DNA from: Plumapathes pennacea
Lineage: Eukaryota; Cnidaria; Anthozoa; Antipatharia; Myriopathidae
Direction of reading: 5' to 3'
DNA length: 64,000 nucleotides
Assembly (NCBI GenBank): GCA_964036295.1
Contig: OZ038467.1
Span: 11,743,670-11,807,669 of the forward strand
The notes under the pieces were generated by a model. The model saw only the letters and a program-made list of their open reading frames with translations. It did no database searches and was not told the origin of the DNA. Shown piece after piece: positions 22,201 through 33,300 of the stretch. Every line of letters begins with the position of its first letter. Position 1 is the first letter of the stretch. A program made the position numbers and the translations under genes.

Positions 22201-23460
22201 CTGAACACGGTAAAAAGATGTTTAAACGCTTCTGGAACTAAGGGAAAAAGAGCTACAACCGCCAAACTTGGGCATGTTTAGGAGTGTTCTATAGAGAAGA
22301 CAACTGTGATTTCAGAATTGGTTGAAGTCCATTCACAAACGTGTATAATATTTGACCGTTAAGTGCCGATTGCGTTACTTAAAGCCGTTTTGTCACATTG
22401 TGTGCTTAGGAACTGTATTCTGCCTGATATCAGAGCATCATGCAGTGTAACAAGCATGCGATACGTGTTTCAGACCTCGGAGATAACAGTTTCATTCTTT
22501 TTATTAGCCGGTACGATATTCTCGAGTGAAATTTGATTCTTTGTTTGACCTCGTCTGGCCCAGTTTGTCATTACTCCCATCAATACTCCACAGTAAAATA
22601 CTGATTTAAAAAAATTCAAGACATTTTCAACAAAACTATAAACGCGATAGGTTTGACAAACGTTAGGTAAATCTTTCAATGCATTTTTTACTAATTTCAC
22701 GACAGAATTTTTTGTTTTTAGAACATTACTCCCTTGTAGTCAAACAAAGAAGTTGAATCTAATTATCTCTTTTCTTGTTGTTCAGCGGAGTATTGTTGTT
22801 TTTCCTTCTATACGAGGGAAACAATGAGCGGATTATGCACCAATATGGGCTTTAGATATAACTATTCCCGGTAATACACTTTTCCAGTTTTTAACTGTTT
22901 TAAAACGGCCGAATTTGACAACAAACAACGGAGTATTGTCTGGTGTAATGTTGAGCAATCTCCGTGTGACGTCACATGAACAGTTGTCGCCGCCATAACA
23001 CGGCTATTCGCAAGCTGTATGAATTATTATTCGATTCATCAAAATATCAGGTGTTATAAGCAAGTCCTATAACAAAAATCCGTGAATGAAACTTGCCGTC
23101 ACGGCGAATTTCCGCCGCTAAACAGCTGCACCCCGGTACCAGACTCGGCATACGTGAATACTGTATTCCTTTTCAAGTAGGAAATTCAACGAGGATCCAT
23201 TTTCCTTTACACTAAATATGTTTAGCATCTTTTCAATACAGTCAATCGTCTCACTGTAAAATGTAGCTACTTAAAAATATATAAATTTCCTGTCACAAGA
23301 CCTTTTAACCTTTAGAGCCTAACGTGGGCCCTATTTTCTGCTAGCGGACAGTTTCTCGATTCAATTTTTTATAAATTAGACGTAAAATGATTTCTTGACA
23401 CAATATCTGCCAAGGTGTATCAAAATATTTCCCGTCCCTTACTTCTGCGGAACAAACACA
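22201..23460. other. intergenic, no gene seen
   Basis: No convincing ORF. A perfect palindromic CRE-type motif sits at 22966-22975, close to a 'cgccgccat' string, which is promoter-like, but no gene could be linked to it. Confidence 0.45.
22966..22975. promoter_or_regulatory. palindromic CRE/ATF-type site
   Basis: GTGACGTCAC, a perfect 10-bp palindrome containing TGACGTCA, the consensus for CREB/ATF factors. A single occurrence with no associated gene; could be chance. Confidence 0.25.
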
Positions 23461-23972
23461 GTAGCTATTGGGTTTTTCTTTCTTCGTGTCTGACAGCATT
23501 AAACAAAACATTATCGATAGCTCTCGGAAAATCAAGGAGGCTGTTCGCAGCAAAACAAGACAAAACGAACGAGCGACGGCTGCAGCGGCACAACAACAAC
23601 AAAAGGATAGGCAAAACACATTTGTTACAGGATACTGGCAAAGGTACGCCGAGACTTAATCTGAACTGACACTTCAACTCCAAAGGAACTATGAGCGTTT
23701 TATAGAAGAATGGATATTACTTATTACTACTTTTTATGTAAACAACAAGACTGCAAGCTATTGTCAGTGCTATTTAATGCTGTCAGACACGAAGAAGGAA
23801 AAATCCAATAGCTATTGTAGCAAGGTGAAATAAACTGCACGAGTTCGGTCTCTTACCTATCATTACGACGTTCGGCGGCCATACATAGCCCATATCGGCG
23901 CCTAATCTTCGGTGTTTCCATTCCACAGTCATTACCACACTTTGTAGACTCAGGCAATCGCACATCAATTCG
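23461..23972. repeat. inverted arms of the 18-19-kb palindrome family
   Basis: 23461-23640 matches 18656-18830 directly; 23780-23972 is the reverse complement of the 21806-21966 and 18094-18655 sequences. The outer end 'gcacatcaattcg' at 23960-23972 is the same end as at 19393. It joins directly to a TPR fragment, marking an insertion or recombination junction. Confidence 0.8.
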
Positions 23973-24040
23973 AGACAAAAAGGGTGAAGGAACAGCATAT
24001 GGCAACCTTGGAAGTTGTTATACTTTTCTCGACCAATACA
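23973..24040 (+). pseudogene. TPR-CHAT gene fragment
   Basis: About 66 bp reading as DKKGEGTAYGNLGSCYTFLD, one half-repeat of the TPR family encoded by the intact gene at 30345-34724. It starts abruptly at the palindrome end and is followed by sequence resembling the 3' flank of the intact gene ('tttcggccgtgcg' here and at 35115). A relic of a former gene copy. Confidence 0.8.
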
Positions 24041-24316
24041 GCTCGGCTTTTCGGCCGTGCGGTCAATTACTTATAAGTCAGCGGTCGTTCACTGTATCGC
24101 TTATAACACTCCAAGACTCAGCCAAAAAACTTAAGGAACCGATACTCAACTATGAGTTAGTTTAATACGTTTTCAATGCATTGTCTATAACATAAGATGT
24201 GCAGAACGGAAAACAGCAATTGTAAACGAAGCGAAATTTTAAATTATGACAATAGCAAGGAAATAAACACAGCAACAACGTTACGGAAGTGCCTTAATTA
24301 TTTGTCTACAGTTTTA
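24041..24316. other. TPR-CHAT 3'-flank remnant
   Basis: Resembles 35107-35160 and, from about 24110, 35515-35680 ('actcaactatgagtt', 'ctataacataag', shared with units B and C near 45560 and 53290). This ties the pseudogene fragment to the same downstream environment as the intact gene. No coding. Confidence 0.55.
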
Positions 24317-24535
24317 AGGTGGTGTTACACTGGTCGATTTGCAACGACACGATGTTGCACTAAAAATCGTTCAGGTGTAACACCCCATTGCGAACGATTT
24401 TTCGCGATGTTTGCAGTGCTGCAACGCGTTCCAAGTTTTTGAAAGCGATTCAAAAACTTGCAACACCGCTGCGTAAATTTGAAGCGAATCGGCGTTGCAA
24501 ATCGTCGTTGCAAATCGACCAGTGTAACACCAGCT
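24317..24535. mobile_element. TIR element with TTA target duplication, copy 1
   Basis: Ends 'aggtggtgttacactggtcg' and 'cgaccagtgtaacaccagct' are inverted with one mismatch; TTA flanks both sides (24314-24316 and 24536-24538). The interior is built of 'cgttgcaaatcg' motifs in both orientations. A second copy with an empty site lies at 50932-51163. PIF/Harbinger-like by TSD; no transposase. Confidence 0.85.
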
Positions 24536-24538
24536 TTA

Positions 24539-25094
24539 GCGGTGTCGAACCCCGTCATATTTAATCTTGACTGTTCTCGTTAGAAAATAATATTCAGGGT
24601 TTCTTTTTTCGTTTCTTTCGAACTATAGCTCTTTTCCCTGACTTCAACCCTGACTCCGAAAATCGTTGTATCATTGAGTATTGAACCCCGTGATGTTTGA
24701 TTCTTGGCTTGCTATGCCGCAACATGTCGACAATCGTACGAAATAAAAAACAGACAAAGATCTTTGTCACACTTTCCACAAAGACTGATGATTAGTCTCG
24801 TACCACTTCATTCAACTGCTGAGATATATTTTAAGCAATAAGTGAGAGCCTTATTCTATTTGGACGCGGCAGTTTAGTTCATTTGTGCATTAACAGAGTT
24901 TTAACTAGAAGTTTGGTATCAACATGTACTCTCTGAGTTATGAGTTTCAACCTGTTTCCAAAAATATTTAATAAAATCCGTTGGTTTCGAAGTTACGTTG
25001 ATCACTTCGGATGGCCTGGCTATGACATAACTTCCCAGTTTGGAATCTCATGTCATGCGGGAAAATGTACAAGAATATTTTAAGAGCGCATGCG
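24539..25094. other. upstream-flank module, diverged copy
   Basis: Shares 'gaaccccgtcatattt', 'tccgttggtttcgaag' and 'ctggctatgacataacttcc' with the flanks upstream of 14347 and 28067, in the same order. Non-coding. Confidence 0.6.
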
Positions 25095-25158
25095 TATATA
25101 AGGGTCGTTTGCAAATACTCGTTGACACACGGAATTGGAGTCTCTCTTGGAATAAAAG
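25095..25158 (+). promoter_or_regulatory. TPR-CHAT-type promoter and 5' exon of a pseudogene
   Basis: TATATAAG at 25095-25102, then 'gttgacacacgga' and 'ctctcttgg', ending in aaag|gtaagt (GT at 25159-25160). Arrangement and wording match 14347-14430 and 28067-28149. The coding exon it would feed is the broken copy at 26393. Confidence 0.6.
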
Positions 25159-26392
25159 GTAAGTCATCAGAACTGACTGTTGGCACTCAAGTAGTGTACA
25201 CAATCATTGTTAGAACAAATTGTCAAAAAGCTATAGATTTTCTTAAACGTAATTGCCACCAAAACTCGTAAACTGTTTTTATCTGATCAAAACATAATTT
25301 ACTTCAAATGTTTTTTAGGCCCCGGTTGCAATCATATCTTTAACGACATCAATATCGACATTTGCATCATTTAAAGTGGAAACAGCGCTTGCCACCAGAA
25401 ATAATGTTAGCAAGTTGCTACAAAAATTGAAAAAGCCGTTTTATTGCTCTTGATGCTGAGTTATTATCGATTGGTATATACCACACAAGTGAATAGTGCT
25501 TTTCGCGCGCTCTGATTGGCTCCTCAATCTCGAAATATCAAGTACTATTCACCTCCACTTCGGCGAATAATTGTTAAACATGTGTGGCTAAAGTTTTCCT
25601 TACTTAGACGCACATTAACTGGTAGTTGTCCTCATCCGCTTTGCACTCTGCTATTCTCCTAAACTATGTTGCTTTAAAATGATTCCTATCGATTTATACC
25701 CTAGATTTACTGGCATGCTGTTTTAAAGGTCACTTGTAATCAGTAAGGTTACATAATCCCTTAATTAATAATAAACCAAATTTTCGTGACACTAACCTTA
25801 ATCTCTAATCAATAACATAAGCGGGTTTTCCCGACATCATCCTTTTTTACTGAAAAAATACAGAGTTTTTTAAGGCAATGAGTGGGTCTTGCATTGTAAG
25901 TCACAAACACAACACTTCATGAACTGAATGTATTCGCAGGCAAAGTTTACTGAAGTCTATTTACCTACACAACTAGACGGAAAGAAGCGAGTTGGGCGTA
26001 CTGAGTTTTGAGTCAAGGTGCTCCATGGTTCTCAAAATCCTGACTCTGTTTAAGAATGATCATTGTCTGATTATGTCAAGAACATCTTTGAAATTATAGA
26101 GTAGTTCCTTATGAAACCAAAATAAAAATTTTCGGATGGTTAAAAAATATTTTTCGATAGCTTCAGAAAAATATATATCGTTAAAAAATGGGGTCTGAAA
26201 TACTCGATCTATTTGAAGTAACCGTACTGGATTTTGTTTTCGGTACGAAAAAAAAAAAAAAAAGGGCGAACAAAGGACGTCACCTTCAGACTTAGAACTT
26301 GACTAACTTGTTCACTTAAAAATACCCGTCACAAAAACTAGCGGATTAAAAGAAAGTAACATTCCTCGCTAACCAGAGATCTTTTCTAACAG
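25159..26392. other. intron-1-like sequence of the pseudogene
   Basis: Lies between the donor at 25159 and the acceptor-like 'cttttctaacag' ending at 26392. It holds a shortened copy of the 3423-type element (25471-25577) and an A run at about 26251-26265. No gene seen. Confidence 0.5.
25471..25577. mobile_element. internally deleted copy of the 3423-3667 element
   Basis: 107 bp beginning 'ttggtatataccacacaagt' and ending 'ggcgaataattgttaa'. It keeps both outer ends but lacks the interior, including the inverted copy of the first 20 bp. This confirms the ends inferred from the full copy. Confidence 0.8.
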
Positions 26393-26727
26393 GTAAGAAT
26401 CGTCGGTTACAATATGGACAAACTGAAGGCTCTAACCTTCTCCTTAAGGATCGCAGCAGCAAATAATAACAAGAAGCTTCAAAGGCAAATTCACGATCAA
26501 TTGGGTGTTTATTATTATTCTACTACTAAAATATGACAAAGCCTTCCATGGAACATTGTAAAATGGACTGGACCATCGCAAAAGAGCTTGGAAACAATAA
26601 TTGTGAAGGAAGAGCTTATGGCAACCTTGGAAGTTGTTATTATTCTCTCGGCCAGTACAACATGGCTATTAAGTATCAGGAAATGTGCCTGACTACCGCA
26701 AAAGAGATTATAAAGAAGTTATTATAA
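26393..26727 (+). pseudogene. truncated, frameshifted TPR-CHAT gene copy
   Basis: ATG at 26414 opens a frame matching the N-terminus of the intact protein (MDKLKALTFSLRIAAANNNK here). A one-base insertion near 26505-26530 brings a TGA at 26534. The second frame continues with TPR residues (TIAKELGNNN, AYGNLGSCYYSLGQYNMAIK) and stops at 26727 after fewer than two 40-residue repeats. The rest of the TPR domain and the whole CHAT domain are missing; the flank of the next copy follows. It cannot make a working TPR-CHAT protein. Confidence 0.9.
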
Positions 26728-28066
26728 CGTACGTTGCCTTAATTATTTGTCCACAGTTTTAGCTTAGCGACGGCGACGGCTTAAAGAACGTTGAGTATAG
26801 TGATGTGAAGACTGTAAAACTTACGTTCTCATAGGGCTTTAAAGAACTGGGTCCTGGCTGCAATTTCAAAATTTCAATGTATATCAGTTTCTGGCTGTTT
26901 CCTTTCCAAAGCCAATCCCGCCGCTACGACGTTGTGCTGCAAGCGAAGGAAAACATGTACTCAGTAACCGTGTGCCAATCACCCCTCGAAGATGCTGCGA
27001 ACTAAAAAAACGCCCCGCAAAATGCATCTTCACTCCAAACTGCTATCCACTATTATTAAGTATACTCGGTGGCCCCTACATGTGCCCAAAGGAACAATCT
27101 GTCGGTGAGCCTATTTCAATTCCCAAATATCCTGGAAGCTATATTAACAACTTTCACTCCCAAGAGTGACCAACTGCAATTTTCTCCTACAGTTTCTCAC
27201 CAGTAATAATATCATACAGAAAGGAGAACATGGGTTTTACAACTTTCTCAGATGAAAGATGATTGAAATATTAATTCTCGTTATATCACTCAAACAGTCT
27301 TAAAAGGTTCGGAGGATCTGTATTTTGAGTTTGGGAGTGGTAACTCTATCCAGAGCAAACCAGACAACTGTCTACCGGGGAAAGCCCCTTGCGTTTATTG
27401 CTCGGCAAATAATGTTGTATACTCAGTAATACTAACCTGTGCCTCCCCCTCCCCACCCCCCCCCCCCCCCCCCCCCCCCCCACCCTTTGAATGTTGGAAA
27501 GCAAACAACTAAAACATATCCAAGTACAGTCAAACCCCTGACACTCGAAAAATACTGACAGTTCTCTTGGTCCAGGCAAAATTCGCATACAACTTCTAAT
27601 TAAATATCCTCAATAATACGGACAAAAGACACTAAAACTCGGCCGCAGAGAGTTTGTTGATACCAATGCTGAAATAGAAATCTCCCCGAACGTTATGAAA
27701 CCAAAATCCTAATGTGGGTTTCGAACTCCGAAGCTCTGATCGCGGAGTGTTGAACCCCGTCATATTTGATTTTTGGCTGAAGATCTTTAATACTTTTTTT
27801 ATTGATTTTCCACAAAGGCCGATGATCGATCTTCTCAGTGCCACTACATTCAGTTGCTATGAAACAACAGAGTGTTGAAGTGTTTTCAAAGTTAAGCATT
27901 TTTTTAACCATTTGGGCATTACGAAAGTTTGACGAGAAATGTGAATAGTATATCAAAACTCTCTGAATCACGACTTCAGGTGGTTTCTAAAGAAGAATCC
28001 ATTGGTTTCGACATAACTTCCCAATTTAGAAACTGACTACCAGTGGTCATGGAAACTGCAGTGGGA
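26728..28066. other. upstream-flank module, copy 3 (intact gene)
   Basis: From about 26800 it matches 2770-4060 and 12720-14300, including the C run (27437-27481) and 'tttggctgaagatctttaat'. It leads without interruption to the TATA box at 28067. No satellite precedes this copy; the pseudogene end sits there instead. Non-coding. Confidence 0.75.
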
Positions 28067-28149
28067 TATAAAAGGTGTTGGATATATAAGGCGTTACTTT
28101 ATCTGAAACTTGTCGACACACAGCGTTGGATTCTCTCTTGAAATAGACG
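28067..28149 (+). promoter_or_regulatory. promoter and non-coding exon 1 of the TPR-CHAT gene
   Basis: TATAAAA at 28067-28073. Transcription would be expected to start about 30 bp downstream. The exon ends in acg|gtaagt (GT at 28150-28151). A matching acceptor, 'cttttcttaacag', ends at 30310, 34 bp before the coding ATG. The same promoter and donor appear at 14347 and 25095, which argues that this is a real conserved unit. No transcript evidence is available here. Confidence 0.6.
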
Positions 28150-30310
28150 GTAAGTCACCAGTTGCGGTTGGCACTTGGTTTTATTCAGTATGTGGTCTAG
28201 AGTTGTTTCAGTCAATGTTAAAACAAATTGTCAGACAACCATTATAGCTTTTCTCATAACGTAGTTGCCGCCCAAATCCGTAAAATGTTTTTACCTGTCT
28301 TTAAAACATATATTGCTTCAATTGTATATCAGTCTACTAAATGTTTTTGCTTGTGGTGGAGCATTTGCACGAGCTTAGGATTGCAGTGTGTTAGGGTTAG
28401 TATTTTTGTGTACGTTCCTGGGCTTCGCCAATTTGAAAACAAAGAGACACGAGAGGTTGATTTGAACGTTGTTTGCTTTGCTGTCTCTGTGGATTCTTTA
28501 TTAGACCGATCATGGCGTTTACAAACGCATATACCGGATTTCAGTGAACGATTTTAGCTGAAATATTGTTGCGTTTAGCGTCGCGTCGAAGGCTATGAAA
28601 ATAGCTGCAATCAAATGCTTCATTGATTATATCGATTATGTCTTACACATGATATGTGCAAGACATGTTGTCCTTGCACTGTAGCTGTTTGGTAAAGTTT
28701 TACCGGAAAGATATTGGTTTCTGTTCGGAAAGAAACAAAACTAATCCATTCCTGGCCCAACAAGATTACACATGGTGCTCGATAATTGTGAATATGATAA
28801 CGCAACAAAACTGTGTCGCTAATAGCTCTGTCGCCAGTACAGTAAATTAGGCTCAACCAAAGTTTCTGAGACGAGATGAAATATATATCGTAACCTCGGT
28901 TAAAATAAGCAGTAATATATATTTATTATATTTTTTTGCTTCGCCACAATTGATACAAAGGAAATGTAGAAAGTGAAAACTAAAAAATAATAAGAAGGAC
29001 TTACGGCAAGGTTACCGCAACAGCATAGCCAATTATAGCCCTTTATGCAAACTGATGATATCATTTTAAATTTATATGGGTAATCCCGTGCGAAACCTTT
29101 CACTTTTTTCTTTCAATAAATACTTCATCGTTGCAAAGTTAAGTCAAGAACAGGACCTTTTTTTAAGGAATTTCATTTCAACCAAAATTGAAAGTTAAAA
29201 TGATGAGGTTACTTCCAGACTTAAAACTTAATTAAGCATTGTTTACTACGAAAATGCGCAGTTTTTAAAGTTAATGTGAGAGACTTGCATTGCAAGCCAC
29301 AAACACAAGACTTCATAAACTAAAAAGACGCCGCCCGACTGAGGCGGATGTATTCGCAAGCAACGTTACTGAAGTCGCCCGGTTGCTCAAAGCCCGATAA
29401 AGCTTATCAGGATCCTCTCGGCCAATAAGCTACAGAGTTTGTTCAAAGATTAACTTCTCTTCAATTCAAAACTTATTAAGGACGCTGATCTAGGAGCAAA
29501 ACCTTCCTTTAAAGATAACAAAACGTTTGCACTTAACCCAGGATTAGCCTATCGCGCTTTGAACAACCGGGCTCTGAAGTTTACTTACGTACCTTAAAAA
29601 TCGTTAATCTATCTATCTAAGTAATAACATGTCACCAAAAGAAACAATCTGCAGTCGGAAAACAAGTAACAGGCGGGCATATTCATCCGAGCGGATCTGA
29701 AAACCCTGACCTTCTCTCAGAATGATCAGAAAACAAATGGGCTGATGAATGGCCTCAGAAATATCAAACTGAATATAGTGCAAATGGCAGGAACATCGAC
29801 CAAGAGTAAAACATCTCCGAAATTATGGAACAATTCCTTGTAAAACCGAAATAATATTTTCGGACAAACAAATATTTTTTATAGCTAGAAGTCATAAGCT
29901 TCAGCTTGCCACAAAATGGGGCGGAAATACTCGATCGTTCATCGATTTTAAATAATCGTACTGGATTTTGTTTTCAGTGTGAGAACGAAGGACGTTACAT
30001 TTAAATTCAAAACTTGACTCACTTTTTAATAAAGAGTGGATACGTTAGTTTTGTTTGTCAAACGGAATCATGTTTAGTCGAAGAACGAGAGGCAACCCTG
30101 AAATATAGACATTGTAAGACTAAACCGCAACACTTTTAACTCAACGTCTGATTCTTGTTGAGTGTCATCAAATAGAAACAACTTCTTTAAAATCATCTTC
30201 TCAACACATCATCCTCTTTACACTTTCATTACCATAAAAGTAGATCTGTGGAAAATAGCAGATAGAAGATAAGTACCTTTCCTCGCTAACCAGATATCTT
30301 TTCTTAACAG
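28150..30310 (+). other. predicted intron 1 of the TPR-CHAT gene
   Basis: About 2.16 kb between the donor (28150) and acceptor (30310). The first 730 bp are shared with 14431-15142. No convincing ORF, repeat array or RNA gene inside. Confidence 0.5.
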
Positions 30311-30344
30311 CTTTAACACATAAGAATCGTCGGTTGCGTACTTT

Positions 30345-33300
30345 ATGGACCAACTGCAGGCTCTCACCATCTCCTTAAGGTTCGCAGAAGGAAATATGAA
30401 CAAGAAGCTTGAAGGGCAAATTCACAACAAATTTGGTGTTCATTATTATTCCATTGGAAAGTATGACAAAGCCTTTGAACATTGTAAAGTGTACTTGACA
30501 ATCGCAAAAGAACTTGGGGACAAGAAAGGTGAAGCAAGAGCTTATGGCAACATTGGAGCTTGTTGTATCTCTCTCGGCCAGTACGACAAAGCTATTACGT
30601 ATCAGGAAATGAGCCTGGCCATTGCAAAAGAGATTGGGGACAAGAATGATGAAGAGGCAGCTTATGGTAACCTAGGAGTTTGTTATGCTTCTCTCGGCCA
30701 GTATGACCAGAGTATTAAGTATCAAGAAATGTGTTTGACTATGGTAAAGGATATTGGGGACAAGAAAGGTGAAGAAACAGCTTGTGGCAACCTTGGAAGT
30801 TGCTATGCATCTCTCGGACAATACAAAAAGGCTGTCAAATACTACAAATGGTGCCTGACTATCGCAAAAGAGATTGGAAACAGGAAGGGTGAAGCAACAG
30901 CCTATGGCATCCTTGGGGATTGTTATTCTTCTCTCGGCAAGTACCATAAGGCCATTAACTATCAGGAAATGCGCCTGACTATCGCAAAAGAAATTGCGGA
31001 CAAGAATGGTGAAGGAACAGCTTATGGCAACCTTGGAGCCTGTTATGCTGATCTCGGCCAGTACAATAAGGCTATTAATTATCAGGAATTGCGCCTGACT
31101 ATCGCAAAAGAGATTGGGGACAAGAAAGGTGAAGGAACAGCTTATGGCAACCTTGGAGCTTGTTATGCTTATCTCGGCCAGTACAATAAAGCTATTAAGT
31201 ATCAGGAAATGCGCTTGACTATCGCAAAAGAGATTGGGGACAAGAGTGGTGAAGGAACAGCTTATGGCAACCTTGGAGCTTGTTATGCTTATCTCGGCCA
31301 GTACAATAAAGCTATTAAGTATCAGGAAATGCGCTTGACTATCGCAAAAGAGATTGGGGACAAGAGTGGTGAAGGAACAGCTTATGGCAACCTTGGAGTT
31401 TGTTATGGTTTTCTCGGCCATTACGATAAGGCTATTAACTATCAGGAATTTCACTTGACTATCTCAAAAGAGATTGCGGACAAAAATGGTGAAGGAACAG
31501 CTTATGGCAACCTTGGAGCTTGTTATGCCTCTCTAGGCCAGTACAATAAGGCTATTAATTGTCAGAAATTGTGCCTGACTATTGCAAAAGAGATTGCGGA
31601 CAAGAATGGTGAAGGAACAGCTTATGGCAACCTTGGAGCTTGTTATGCTTACCTTGGCCAGTACGACAAAGCTATTATGTATCAGGAAATGAGCCTGACC
31701 ATTGCAAAAGAGATTGGGTACAAGAAAGGTGAAGGAGCTGCTTATGGCAACCTAGGAGCTTGTTATGCTTCTCTCGGCCAGTATGACCAGGGTATTAAGT
31801 ATCAGAAAATGTGTCTGACTATGACAAAAGAGATTGGAAACAAAAAAGATAAAGGAACAGCTTATGGCAACCTTGGAGTTTGTTACGCTTTTCTCGGCCA
31901 GTACGAGAAGACCATTAATTATCAGGAAATGCACCTGAATATCGCAAAGGAGATTGGGGACAAGAATGGTGAAGGATCAGCTTACGGCAATCTTGGAGCT
32001 TCTTATGCTTCTCTCGGCCAGTACGACAAGGCCATAAAGTATCAGGAAATGCGCCTGACTATCGTAAAACAGACTGGGGACAAAAATGGTGAAGGAACAG
32101 CTTATGGCAACCTTGGAAGTTCTTATGCTTCTCTCGGAGAGTACGACAAGGCTATTAAGTATCAGGAAATGTGTTTGGCTATCGCAAAAGAAATTGGGGA
32201 CAAGAGTGGTGAAGGAACAGCTTATGGCAACCTTGGACGTAGTTTTGCTTATCTCTGCAAGTACGACAAGGCTATTAAGTATGACGAAATGTGTCTGGCT
32301 ATCGCAAAAGAGATTGGGGACAAAAACGTAGAAGGAAATGCTTATGGCAGCCTTGCAGATTGTTATGTTTCTCTCGACCAATACGACAAGGCTGTGAAGT
32401 ATCAGGAAATGTGCCTGACTATCGCAAAAGAGATTGGGAACAAAAACAGCGAAGGAATAGCTTATGGCAGCCTTGGAGCTTGTTATGCTTTTCTCGGCCA
32501 CTACGACAAGGCTGTTAAGTATCAGGAAGTGTGTCTGAAAATTGCGAAAGAGATTGGGGACAAAAACAGCGAAGGAAGAGCTTATGGAAACCTTGGAAAG
32601 TGTTACACTTTTCTCGGCCAAGACGAGAAGGCTATCGATTATCAGAAAATGTATCTGACTACCGCAAAAGAAATTGGGGACAAGCAGAGTGAAGGTGCGG
32701 CTTATGGCAATGTTGGCTGTTGTTATTATTTTTTCAACCAGTATGACAAGGCTATTGAGTATCAGAGAATGTCTCTAACTATCGCAAAAGAAATTGGGGA
32801 CAAAAAGAGTGAAGGCACAGCTTATGGCAACCTTGGAGTTTGCTATGCTTCTCTGGGCCAGTACGACAAGGCTATTAAATGTGAGGAGATGTGTCTGAGT
32901 ATTGCAAAAGACATTGGAAACAAGAACGACGAAGGAACAGCTTATGGTAAACGTGGAAGTTGTCATGCTTTCCATTGCCAGTTCGACAAAGCTATTAAAG
33001 ATGCGGAAATGTGTCTGACAATTTCAAAAGAGATTGGAAACAAGGACTACGAAGGAACAGCTTATGGCAACCTTGGACAATACTATTTTGTTCTTGGCAA
33101 TTACGACGAGGCTGAAACTAATCTCAGGAAACGTATAGACTGTTTTGAGGAATTGTTTAATAATGTTCCAGAGAAAGATGAAGATAAAGTTTCTATCATC
33201 GATACACTCAAAGACAACTTCAAGTTATTGGTTCGAATTCTTTTAATGCAAGAGAAAAGAGATGAAGCTCTTATTGTTGCCGAAACAAGACGTTCAAGAG

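Noticed and set aside
28228..28557. 109-residue ORF in intron 1 of the TPR-CHAT gene
   Set aside because: The homologous stretch at 14500-14840 does not keep the frame.
30672..32621. Antisense ORFs of 60-260 residues across the TPR gene
   Set aside because: Shadow frames of the 120-bp coding repeat; their repeat pattern mirrors the sense TPR units.
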